NCBI GenBank assembly: GCA_002840905.1
Contig: PHDD01000001.1
Location: forward strand, 62,001-126,000
Direction: 5' to 3'
Length of the DNA: 64,000 nt
Origin: Bacteroidetes bacterium HGW-Bacteroidetes-4
GTDB lineage: Bacteria > Bacteroidota > Bacteroidia > Bacteroidales > SZUA-534
In this document: one piece after another, positions 14,890 to 21,504 of the stretch
Layout of the letters: each line of letters starts with the position of its first letter
Position numbering within the stretch: position 1 is the first letter of the stretch
Position numbers and translations under genes: made by a program
The notes under the pieces: model-generated
Told to the model about the DNA's origin: nothing
Database searches by the model: none
The model's input: the letters and a program-made list of their open reading frames with translations, nothing else

Positions 14890-15657
14890 ATGTTCAGGCT
14901 TACATTCTCCAGAAACTCTTCAAAGTATTTCGAAAAGGCTGTTGAAATAGTCCGGGGTCTTGGCGGAACCTTAAATGGTGATGTGGCTGTTTTAGAGATA
15001 CCGGAATATGAACTGTTGGAGGCATACCAGAAACTTGTTCCTTTGCTTGTTTTAGTTCAAAAATGGAAGGGCCTTAAAGCATGGTATAATAATAAAGAGG
15101 TTAAAGCTTTCGATTTTTTATTTAATGCATGGAGAAACATAGGGGAGTGTGCAAAAAGAAAAATTGAATTTGGTAATTCAATTTATTGTTGGCCTGATAT
15201 TGATATTGAAGAGTGGGGGTGTCACCGGTTAACCAGTGTTCCGGGTAGAATGCTTAGAGGTACTGGTAATTTTGAACGTAATGGCCGGTACTGGTACAAC
15301 CTTGGAGCGTTTGAAAGCCAAACTATCTGGAAAGTTGACAAGGAACAGCTGTTTGCGGTATTAAAAAACCGTGCTGAGCATAGTGGCGTATCACTTTGCC
15401 CGTTCTTCAGTATTGAAAGAATAAAAGAAATTATAGATAAATTACCTACTATAATTATGGTTGATGGGATTCACTTCCGGTATTACATCCCCCCGGGGGA
15501 ATCCCATCCAACCAACATTAGGCATATACCCAAAGAGCAATCTATAATAAGTACACCTGTTGGCGCCTCATATTCAGTTACCGCTGAACTACACTACATA
15601 GGCCAGAATATTCAACCATTGAAAAAAGCGTTTGAAAAAGGAATGGGGAGGAATTGA
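14890..15657 (+). CDS. Hypothetical protein, 255 aa, cargo gene
   Basis: A complete 255-residue protein starting 1 base after the stop of the lipoprotein gene. There is no signal peptide. Visible features are a helical N-terminal part (FEKAVEIVRGLGGTLNGDVAVLEIPEYEL), a Trp-rich middle (KWKGLKAWYNN; WRNIGECAKRKIEF; CWPDIDIEEWGCHRL) and IWKVDKEQLFAVLKNRAEHSG in the second half. No catalytic motif is recognised. It is a cargo gene between repressor and integrase. It has the location and size of an anti-phage or conversion gene, but nothing in the sequence identifies it. Confidence 0.65.
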   Translation: MFRLTFSRNSSKYFEKAVEIVRGLGGTLNGDVAVLEIPEYELLEAYQKLVPLLVLVQKWKGLKAWYNNKEVKAFDFLFNAWRNIGECAKRKIEFGNSIYCWPDIDIEEWGCHRLTSVPGRMLRGTGNFERNGRYWYNLGAFESQTIWKVDKEQLFAVLKNRAEHSGVSLCPFFSIERIKEIIDKLPTIIMVDGIHFRYYIPPGESHPTNIRHIPKEQSIISTPVGASYSVTAELHYIGQNIQPLKKAFEKGMGRN

Positions 15658-15733
15658 TATAAAAATATGAAATAAAACAACTTTAATTAAAAAAGATCGT
15701 ATATTTAGATGCAAATACAAAACCTAGAACCAC

Positions 15734-15970
15734 ATGTTAAAAGAAGAATTCAAATATTACCTTGAGAATCAGAAGGAGTTGGTGAAATTGTATCAGGGAA
15801 AGTTTTTGGTAATTAAAGACAAAAGTGTTGTTGGTGTCTATGAAAACGAATTCGATGCAATTGACGAGTCGTTGGGTAAATACGAGCCTGGTACTTTTTT
15901 GGTACAAGAGTGTTTGCCTGGTGATGAAAATTACACACAAACCTTTCATTCAAGAGTAATATTTGCTTAA
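15734..15970 (+). CDS. DUF5678-like small protein, 78 aa
   Basis: The 78 residues ([43 protein letters not shown]) fit the DUF5678-type layout: a strand pair with [17 protein letters not shown], a helix EFDAIDESL, then GTFLVQEC. The stop lies two bases before the start of a retropepsin-like gene. DUF5678-like proteins beside aspartyl-protease-like genes recur in bacteria, so a paired function is likely, though unknown. A TATATTTA box at 15697 may drive the pair. Confidence 0.65.
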   Translation: MLKEEFKYYLENQKELVKLYQGKFLVIKDKSVVGVYENEFDAIDESLGKYEPGTFLVQECLPGDENYTQTFHSRVIFA

Positions 15971-15972
15971 TC

Positions 15973-16596
15973 ATGCCCATTTTTAGCAACCTGAATCAAA
16001 AAGAGTCAAAAATAAAAATACATAATTTTACCATAAATTACAATGGTAGAACTGGTGTTATTTTTACTGATATTTCAATTCTAAACCTTCCTTTAGGAAA
16101 CCTTCCCCAGTTTAAACCATTTAAAACGAAAGCTATTTGGGATACCGGTGCATCTGGGTCAGTAATTACAAAGAAAATTGCATCAGAGCTTAATCTAATC
16201 CCAATGGGACAACAAATGGTTAAGGGTGTTAATAGAGAGGAGATACGAAATGTTTATCATATTTCTATTATTTTGCCTAATGGTGTAAAGATAGATAATG
16301 TTAAAGCAACAGAATGTGACGAATTAAATGGTCCATTTGAAGTTTTAATAGGAATGGATATTATAAGCCTTGGTGATTTTGCATTAACAAACAAAGATGG
16401 TAAATCTGTTTTTACATTTAGAATACCTTCAATTACAAGAATTGATTTTGTGAAAGAAGAGAATAATATAAATATCACAAGAATCAAAAATGAAGGAAAA
16501 CCGGTAACAAGAGCTTTGAATAATTCTAGAGTGGGTAGAAATGATCCATGTCCTTGTGGAAGTGGCCTTAAGTATAAAAAGTGTCACGGCAAATAG
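15973..16596 (+). CDS. Retropepsin-like aspartic protease with C-terminal SEC-C zinc motif
   Basis: The 207-residue protein contains the retropepsin signature [13 protein letters not shown] (about residues 54-66), then [17 protein letters not shown] and the second motif [15 protein letters not shown] (about residues 119-133), as in clan AA proteases that dimerise to form the site. The C-terminus is a SEC-C zinc motif, [20 protein letters not shown], which in SecA and other proteins binds ribosomes or partners. The fusion of retropepsin fold and SEC-C is notable. The gene overlaps the 3' end of the integrase by 13 bases tail to tail and follows its DUF5678-like partner by two bases. Confidence 0.8.
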   Translation: MPIFSNLNQKESKIKIHNFTINYNGRTGVIFTDISILNLPLGNLPQFKPFKTKAIWDTGASGSVITKKIASELNLIPMGQQMVKGVNREEIRNVYHISIILPNGVKIDNVKATECDELNGPFEVLIGMDIISLGDFALTNKDGKSVFTFRIPSITRIDFVKEENNINITRIKNEGKPVTRALNNSRVGRNDPCPCGSGLKYKKCHGK

Positions 16597-17807
16597 ATTA
16601 CCATGTCAATAACCTTTCTATTTGCATCATCCATCAAACCTCTTTTCTTTTTAATATAGTGAGCCCCGGCCAGGGTTTTACTTAACTTATGTCCTAGGGC
16701 AAAATCAATAATACTTTCCGGAACCTCACATTCATTAAAGGCAACAGTTGCCCAGGTGTATCGGGCATAACCTAATGTGAATTCAGGTATTTTCAAATCA
16801 TCTGCAATTCGTCTTAAAAACTTAGCCATATATTTGGTAAAGTTATTTACTGTTGAATACCGTTCCTGGAAACTGAAGTATTTTGTTTTGCCCCTTAACT
16901 TATTAATAAGCTCTAAAGCTTCCGGTTCAATTTTTATAGAGTGTCCAACCTCTGTTTTTGAACGGTCGAAAAACACCCGGCCATTGGCAATATACCCACC
17001 ATTGTTTTCAAGATGATAAAGGTCAACGGCATTTATACCAATAAGAAAGAAATCAAGCTTAAAAACGTCCAGGGCAAAAGCTTCATCATTATTAAGTGGG
17101 CAAATGGTAAAAAGGCTCCTTAAATCATCCAAGTCAATTACCCGGGGTTCTGAATCTTTTTTAAGCGCATTCACATTATAATATTTGAAAGGATAATACT
17201 CCGGGCTTAATAATTGACGCTCATCACTAATCAGCCGGTTGAATAAGGCTCTTAAATCTTTCATTTGGTTCCATACTCCACTGTTGGTTCCCCGGTCTCT
17301 TAAAAACTGTTCGTATGATTCCAGAAACTTTTTATCGATATGCCGGAACAGTAATTCTGAACGTGGCTTAATGAATTCCTGAATACCGTTTTTTAATGAG
17401 GTATAACAATCGGCTGTTCGGTTTGATGCCTTACCGTTTCGTTTAAGTTCAGCCTCATATTTTTTGGTAAGTTCAGATATCACCCCATCCACATAATCAA
17501 AAAACTCAATTTCATTCTGTATTAGTTCTGATTCAAGGTAATCCTTAATGTCTAAAACGGAGAGGTTTCCTAGTTTTGTAGAAATATCAAGTAATCTTCT
17601 TTCGTACTTATTAATGAGTTGACTTAGTTTGTCGTTATAAATATCGGCATTCGGATGATTCACAACCCTATTGTTTCTAAGCTGGTTTTTCTTTAAGTAA
17701 TACTTTGTTTTTATGTAAGCGTTTTTTTGGTTGTGAACCACAAGAATTTTCACATTATATGTATTGTCTTTTTTCTTATCTTTAAGAACCGCTTTAAGCG
17801 TTGCCAT
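16584..17807 (-). CDS. int: Tyrosine recombinase (integrase), Bacteroidota type
   Basis: The 407-residue protein has the layout of Bacteroidota phage/ICE integrases: an N-terminal arm-binding part, a SAM-like core-binding domain (~100-215) and a C-terminal catalytic domain. Catalytic landmarks are the C-terminal RYTWATVAF (Arg II), ALGHK (His) and GAHYIK (Tyr). At the Arg I site the sequence reads [10 protein letters not shown] rather than GxRxSDL, so the first Arg is missing, as in IntDOT. The HxxR box has Tyr for His (ARYTWAT). It lies 127 bases from the tRNA-Pro remnant, the normal distance to an attachment site. Confidence 0.9.
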   Translation of the reverse strand: MATLKAVLKDKKKDNTYNVKILVVHNQKNAYIKTKYYLKKNQLRNNRVVNHPNADIYNDKLSQLINKYERRLLDISTKLGNLSVLDIKDYLESELIQNEIEFFDYVDGVISELTKKYEAELKRNGKASNRTADCYTSLKNGIQEFIKPRSELLFRHIDKKFLESYEQFLRDRGTNSGVWNQMKDLRALFNRLISDERQLLSPEYYPFKYYNVNALKKDSEPRVIDLDDLRSLFTICPLNNDEAFALDVFKLDFFLIGINAVDLYHLENNGGYIANGRVFFDRSKTEVGHSIKIEPEALELINKLRGKTKYFSFQERYSTVNNFTKYMAKFLRRIADDLKIPEFTLGYARYTWATVAFNECEVPESIIDFALGHKLSKTLAGAHYIKKKRGLMDDANRKVIDMVIYLP

Positions 17808-17934
17808 ATTTCCGTGAGTATTTCGTGAGTGAATTAATGTACACTATATCATTTTGTAATATTTTGTAAATGTAGTGAAATTAACGAATACCAGAAACAT
17901 CAAGGAAATCAATAGTTTGAATATGTTAAAAGAA

Positions 17935-17981
17935 TATGCCTGGGGGGCGTGGGGTCGAAGGTTCAAATCCTTTCATCCCGA
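17935..17981 (+). pseudogene. 3' half of tRNA-Pro(GGG), right attachment site (attR)
   Basis: The anticodon arm is intact: stem TATGC/GCGTG around loop CTGGGGG, with anticodon GGG at 17942-17944. Then come the variable loop, the T-arm (GAAGG-TTCAAAT-CCTTT) and the acceptor strand CATCCCG with discriminator A. The matching acceptor 5' strand and D-arm are absent upstream, where integrase-proximal element sequence begins. This is what integration into a tRNA-Pro leaves at the integrase end. The crossover core is inferred to begin at or just before the anticodon stem. Confidence 0.8.
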
Positions 17982-17995
17982 CAAATTGACAGCAA

Positions 17996-18030
17996 AGGAG
18001 TTAAACTTAGGTTTGACTCCTTTTTTTTTT
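17996..18030 (+). terminator. Strong intrinsic terminator of the former tRNA-Pro
   Basis: AGGAGTTAAAC (17996-18006) pairs with GTTTGACTCCT (18011-18021) with one G-T wobble around a 4-base loop, followed by a run of ten T. It would have ended the tRNA-Pro transcript before integration and now marks the boundary of host sequence. Confidence 0.85.
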
Positions 18031-18241
18031 GGAGTAACGCTGATTTGCCGGAATCAACAAAACCATGCAATAATTGATAAGCTCAGCCGCCTTACTGCAT
18101 CTTTATAAATAATCAGTTATTGTTGGCAGACTGAAAAACATGCCCACAGGCCCAAACAGCCTGTACCCGGATTTGCTTTAACGATAAAGCGACAAATTAT
18201 CGTTTTAGTGGTTTTTGGTACATTGTTACATCAGATAGTAG

Positions 18242-18628
18242 CTAATCAGGAAAACCTACGATTGGGTAGTCAGGGAAATTGGTTCATCGCATTACGACAA
18301 TGGGGAACGCCAGGTGTATGTAATTACCCGGACAGCAAGGCCTGCTTTAGGCAAAACACAATTCTTTACCGGGAATCCGTCTGTTTTGGTTCGTCAGCTT
18401 AAAGTCAAAAAAGGGAAAAACATTTACTGCGACGGCGGAGCCAAAGTAATTAACGAACTGTTAAGGCACAACCTGGTCGATGAGCTGATAATTTCAGTGA
18501 CACCGTTATTGTTGGGGCAGGGAACCCGGCTTTTTAACGACGGCCGGCCCGAACAGGCGCTTGAACTGGTAAATACAAAAGCTTTCGACACCGGCTTGGT
18601 GCAGTTGCATTACCGGCGTAAGCGCTAA
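18242..18628 (+). pseudogene. Dihydrofolate-reductase-like (RibD C-terminal) gene remnant
   Basis: The frame from 18242 reads LIRKTYDWVV, then VYVITRTARPALGKTQFF and GKNIYCDGGAKVINELLRHN, LVDELIISVTPLLLGQGTRLF, which is the C-terminal part of a YyaP/DHFR-type RibD domain. A TAG closes the frame at 18239 and the N-terminal Rossmann half is missing. Only the last ~128 codons remain, so the gene is non-functional. It is next to the attachment site and may have been damaged by earlier insertions there. Confidence 0.75.
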
Positions 18629-18931
18629 ACAATAAGCCCGCTTTACAAGGTGCTGTTTTTCTGATTTAAAAGATGGCATAAACTGCAAGAACACCAGGGT
18701 TTGGTTGCTTACTCCAAACCTAAGGCTAAGTACTTTAAACCAAAAAACTACCCGATATGTTCTTTTGCATCACTTATTTTTTTAGTTTTGGTTTACTGAA
18801 AGCAATTGCCATGAACCCAAACAACGCTAATAATAAAATATACGTACCCGCTTACTTATTACACTTCTGGTTGAGCAGGATAAGGAGAGTTGGGGTGGGC
18901 TTATTTGTAACAGCAAGCAATTGAGAAAAGT
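18629..18931. other. Gap of about 300 bases without a recognisable gene
   Basis: Short frames are present (for example one beginning ATG at 18757, 55 codons, hydrophobic start) but have no recognisable domain and no conserved-looking context. I see no tRNA, hairpin terminator or repeat here. It is probably decayed sequence flanking the DHFR remnant. Confidence 0.4.
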
Positions 18932-19495
18932 ATGAAAACCATATATTTTACAGATAGAAAAGACTGGAGAAAATGGCTCGAAGCAAATTTTGAGACCGAA
19001 GATGATATCTGGTTGGAATATCCATTGAAAAAAACAGGGAAGGAGCGCATCTTATACAACGACGCTGTTGAAGATGCCTTGTGTTTCGGATGGATTGACA
19101 GTACGGTGAAATCATTAAACGATGAGGCTGCTGTTCAACGGTTTTGCCGGCGAAGAAAAAACTCGACCTATTCACAAGCAAATATTGAACGCCTGAAATG
19201 GCTTTTTGAAAACAACATGGTTCACCATTCCATAAGGAATGAAGCCTTAAAAATAATTCAGCAGGAATTTATCTTTCCCAAAGACCTTATTGAGGAGTTA
19301 AAATCAGATAAGGTGGTTTGGGAGAATTATCAAAAATTTTCAGGGCCGTATCAACGAATCCGGATTGCATATATCGAAAGTGCCCGGAAGAGACCCGAGG
19401 AGTTTAAGAAACGTCTCCGGCATTTCATGAATAAGACCAGGGAGAACAAACTGATTAAAGGCTTTGGTGGAATTGAAAAATACTATGGAAAGTAA
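18932..19495 (+). CDS. YdeI/OmpD-associated family protein
   Basis: The 187-residue protein matches the YdeI/OmpD-associated (DUF1801-neighbour) family: FTDRKDWRKWLEANFETEDDIWLEY, YNDAVEDALCFGWIDSTVKSL, then RFCRRRKNSTYSQANIERLKWL and a final FKKRLRHFMNKTRENKLIKGFGGIEKYY. This family in other bacteria has been linked to bacteriocin or peptide tolerance; the biochemical role is not settled. It is intact despite lying in a decayed region. A single-gene transcription unit is likely. Confidence 0.85.
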   Translation: MKTIYFTDRKDWRKWLEANFETEDDIWLEYPLKKTGKERILYNDAVEDALCFGWIDSTVKSLNDEAAVQRFCRRRKNSTYSQANIERLKWLFENNMVHHSIRNEALKIIQQEFIFPKDLIEELKSDKVVWENYQKFSGPYQRIRIAYIESARKRPEEFKKRLRHFMNKTRENKLIKGFGGIEKYYGK

Positions 19496-19520
19496 ACACT
19501 GAAACAACGCATTCTATGCG

Positions 19521-19657
19521 TAATAATTATTATTTATTGACACAGTTCAGCGTACACTCCCTACACTCCCAATCAAACTTTTCTTCTTTCATACTATGTC
19601 CATTTAATAATTATTATTCATTGACACAGTTTATTTTACACTCTCTTTTACACTCTC
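19521..19657. repeat. Two diverged direct repeats (~50 bp) ahead of the tandem array
   Basis: Copy 1 (19521-19570) and copy 2 (19605-19657) share TAATAATTATTATT(T/C)ATTGACACAGTT and then ACACTC-rich sequence, offset by 84 bases. They lead directly into the 42-bp array. They resemble a duplicated intergenic unit rather than a gene. Confidence 0.6.
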
Positions 19658-19664
19658 GGTATCG

Positions 19665-19980
19665 GTCTTCCCAACTAAGGCTCTTGTGTTCTCAAAACCA
19701 CTAAGGGTCTTCCCAACTAAGGCTCTTGTGTTCTCAACCCACTAAGGGTCTTCTCAACTAAGGCTTTGGTGTTCTCAAAACCAATTTTGGTCTGCTCAAC
19801 TGAAGCTTTGTTGTTCTCAAAACCACTTTTGGTGTTCTCAACTGAAGCTTTGTTGTTCTCAAAACCACTTTTGGTGTTCTCAACTAAGGCTTTGGTGTTC
19901 TCAAAATTACTTTTGGTCTGCTCAACTAAAGCTTTGTTGTTCTCAAAACCAATTTTGGTCTGCTCAACTAAGGCAGGGGT
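19665..19980. repeat. 42-bp tandem repeat array, about 8 copies
   Basis: The landmark CAACTRARG recurs at 19672, 19714, 19755, 19797, 19839, 19881, 19923 and 19965; the spacing is 42 except for one 41. Because 42 is three times 14, one minus-strand frame reads a 14-residue repeat of the type QTKIGFENNKALVE, i.e. two heptads, with a 1-base slip between copies 2 and 3. No start codon follows the stop (TAG) at its 5' end. Either it is the remnant of a coiled-coil gene or a purely intergenic tandem repeat; the plus-strand frame (LLFSKPLLVFS-like) is unlikely. Confidence 0.75.
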
Positions 19981-20024
19981 GCCTGCAAAACAGGCATTGG
20001 GGTTCTAATCGACCCCTGAAAATT

Positions 20025-20074
20025 GCGGTGCATGATAGCCAGGTATTCTATGGTTGTTTTGCAGCTTGCACCGC
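20025..20074. repeat. 50-bp inverted-repeat element, copy 1
   Basis: GCGGTGCA (20025-20032) and TGCACCGC (20067-20074) are perfect 8-bp inverted ends. The interior reads TGATAGCCAGGTATTCTATGG. Two similar copies follow at 20665 and 20847. About 20 bases later comes the palindrome at 20097-20116 and then GGCTATTA. MITE- or REP-like. Confidence 0.65.
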
Positions 20075-20096
20075 TATATTACGGTGGTATCGCAAA

Positions 20097-20116
20097 CCCC
20101 GGGTTCACACCCGGGG
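20097..20116. repeat. Palindrome CCCCGGGT/ACCCGGGG
   Basis: A perfect 8-bp stem with loop TCAC, followed by CTATTAC; a second short palindrome (CCCC-TTC-GGGG) lies at 20131-20141. It repeats the AACCC/GGGTT theme seen at 20579, 20751 and 20905, each in the company of a 50-bp element. Confidence 0.6.
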
Positions 20117-20286
20117 CTATTACAATGACACCCCTTCGGGGTTAACCGCTTATTTGGGGGTTGTGAGTTCTTCACCGGACAAAGGCCGCTACCTGTAGAA
20201 GGTTTTGCCGACCGTTGCTTGTTAAAGGAATGCTGGAGTCCAAATTTATAATTGCTTACTCTAAATTGCATAAGCAATAAGCAGAC

Positions 20287-20559
20287 TTAATGTTTTTCCT
20301 GTTTTCTTTCAATGATACCAGTAGCAACAAACCACAGAGCTATTGATAACAGGTAGATTAAAATTCCATAAAGGGTTGAAATCATCGAAGTTTTAAGACC
20401 TCCATACACCATAGCCGGCGAAATATCGCCCGCTCTTTCAATGGCTGCAAATGCCTAAAAAAACCCAAGTAATTGGGCAAAGATTCCCATTACCATGGCA
20501 AACAAACCGATTGATTTTCCATATTCGATTTTACGCAAAGCCTTTTCCCGGTTTGGATT
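20287..20559 (-). pseudogene. MotA/TolQ/ExbB proton-channel-like remnant
   Basis: In one minus-strand frame the reading is NPNREKALRKIEYGKSIGLF, AMVMGIFAQLLGFF, stop, then AFAAIERAGDISPAMVYGGL and KTSMISTLYGILIYLLSIALWF, ending at TAA (20287). This matches the membrane core of a MotA/TolQ/ExbB-type protein, with GxMxxL-like small-residue helices. A TAG at 20455 interrupts it and the N-terminal membrane helix is absent. It is a decayed gene. Confidence 0.7.
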
Positions 20560-20578
20560 AACGCATTGGCCTGACTCC

Positions 20579-20595
20579 GAACCCTGAAAGGGTTC
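20579..20595. repeat. Palindrome GAACCCT/AGGGTTC
   Basis: A 7-bp perfect stem with loop GAA, one of a group of AACCC/GGGTT palindromes in this zone. Confidence 0.5.
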
Positions 20596-20664
20596 AACCG
20601 GGAATAACATAGGAATAATAGAAATCAGTCCTTAATAATAGGTTCTAATTAATAGCTGTATAGG

Positions 20665-20713
20665 GCGGTGCATGATACCCTGGCAATCCCTGGCAACCCA
20701 CTGCCTGCAACGC
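20665..20713. repeat. 50-bp inverted-repeat element, copy 2
   Basis: GCGGTGCATGATA (20665-20677) matches copy 1; the far end is TGCAACGC, one base off the consensus TGCACCGC. The preceding GGTTCTAAT (20641-20649) also precedes copy 1 (20001-20009). The palindrome AACCCC-TCC-GGGGTT follows at 20751-20765. Confidence 0.6.
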
Positions 20714-20750
20714 TTTGGTTCGTGGGGTTATTGTTGTTCTACCGACCTTT

Positions 20751-20765
20751 AACCCCTCCGGGGTT
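20751..20765. repeat. Palindrome AACCCC/GGGGTT
   Basis: A 6-bp perfect stem with loop TCC, followed by ATTCAC; it has the same theme as 20097, 20579 and 20905. Confidence 0.55.
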
Positions 20766-20846
20766 ATTCACTATTAATTGCTCATTACTCCTTGGTTGTG
20801 AACTGCTACCTGTTGGCTGAATACTGGTGGCGGCCTGCCGCTTTTC

Positions 20847-20896
20847 GTGGTGCACGCTATTCTGGTATTCCATGGTTAAATAATTGCCTGCACCGC
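20847..20896. repeat. 50-bp inverted-repeat element, copy 3
   Basis: GTGGTGCA (20847-20854) and TGCACCGC (20889-20896) are the ends; the interior has CTATTCTGGTATTCCATGG, which matches copy 1's GGTATTCTATGG. It is followed by the perfect palindrome at 20905-20924. Confidence 0.6.
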
Positions 20897-20904
20897 TTTT
20901 TATT

Positions 20905-20924
20905 CCATGGGTTAAAACCCATGG
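20905..20924. repeat. Palindrome CCATGGGTT/AACCCATGG
   Basis: A 9-bp perfect stem with a 2-base AA loop, followed by CTATTG. With the 50-bp element before it, the unit (element, palindrome, GGCTATTR) recurs three times in 900 bases. Confidence 0.6.
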
Positions 20925-21036
20925 CTATTGTTATTAAACCCGCGGTTATTCGTTATTCACTATTAATTATTCACTCTTCATTGCCCATTGTTCATTGAAT
21001 TGGCTGTAGCCTGCCGACTGCCGACTGCGGGCTTAC

Positions 21037-21504
21037 TTACCTTCCAAATTCTTCCTGGAGCAGGGGAAGTATATTCTGCAGGTTGGTTTGTAAGCGGAGC
21101 ATGTTACTGGCCATGAACTCAAAAATTGCCGGCCAATGATCGCGATTATGAAAGTTTAATCCCTTTTTTTCGAGATAAACCTGCGCCACCGTTTTATTTG
21201 AGTCGGTAAGTAAGTCGTCGTTCCAGATGGGTTCGGGGTCGAAACCCTGATTAATAATGCTTCGGTACGTATCTAAAAACACCAGCATCGAAAACCGACG
21301 CTCTTCGTTTTTGTGGTTTAGCTCGATGCACACCTTAATGGTTTGAGCAGCCATATCGAATTTTAGTTCCAGGCCTTTAATGCCTGTTTTGTAGAGCATC
21401 CATTTTATGGGAGCACCGTTTTTTTTTTCGTAGTATTGGGTGTATTTGTCAAAGGTGGTCCAAAATTCCTGACGCAGCAGGCGGTTTTCTTCTTTACTGT
21501 ACAT
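21037..21504 (-). CDS. DUF4268-like protein, about 155 aa
   Basis: Using the ATG at 21504 (MYSKEENRLLRQEFWTTFDKYTQ), the 155-residue product matches the DUF4268 pattern: EFWTTFDKYTQYYEKKNGAPIKWMLYKTGIKGLELKFDMAAQTIKVCIELNHKNEERRF. It continues with EPIWNDD and ends LPLLQEEFGR. This domain is often linked to nuclease-like folds, but no catalytic residues can be assigned. Its start overlaps the PfkB kinase stop by 11 bases, so the two genes are likely co-transcribed leftward. It borders the repeat-rich zone. Confidence 0.75.
   Translation of the reverse strand: MYSKEENRLLRQEFWTTFDKYTQYYEKKNGAPIKWMLYKTGIKGLELKFDMAAQTIKVCIELNHKNEERRFSMLVFLDTYRSIINQGFDPEPIWNDDLLTDSNKTVAQVYLEKKGLNFHNRDHWPAIFEFMASNMLRLQTNLQNILPLLQEEFGR

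Larger units (their letters stand above)
1..17981. mobile_element. Prophage-like integrated element, right-hand part
   Basis: This stretch has the usual logic of a temperate element. A long leftward operon of small overlapping genes includes recombination genes (RecE-like nuclease, RecT-like annealer), two helicases, HNH nuclease and excisionase-type HTH proteins. It faces a rightward XRE repressor across an AT-rich divergent control region, then comes a cargo block and a tyrosine integrase. The right boundary is the 3' half of a tRNA-Pro. No terminase, portal, capsid, tail or lysis gene is seen, so either those lie left of base 1 or the element is not a complete phage. The left boundary is outside the window; an intact tRNA-Pro is predicted there. 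An integrative conjugative element is the main alternative, but the RecE/RecT/HNH set favours a phage. Confidence 0.85.

Noticed and set aside
1..17981. CRISPR array or a complete phage structural module
   Set aside because: I looked for direct repeats with regular spacers and for capsid, portal, terminase, tail or lysis genes and saw none in the window.
17881..18108. A 77-codon plus-strand frame covering the tRNA-Pro remnant
   Set aside because: It runs through a tRNA 3' half and its terminator; the frame is not a gene.
19766..20008. Plus-strand 80-codon frame in the tandem array (LLFSKPLLVFS-like repeats)
   Set aside because: It is the mirror of the 42-bp array, is hydrophobic in a non-natural way and lacks a credible start context, so I treat it as a shadow of the repeat.
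20097..20924. Palindromes as intrinsic terminators
   Set aside because: They lack T-tracts and lie in a gene-free decayed zone near repeated elements, so a repeat-family reading fits better.
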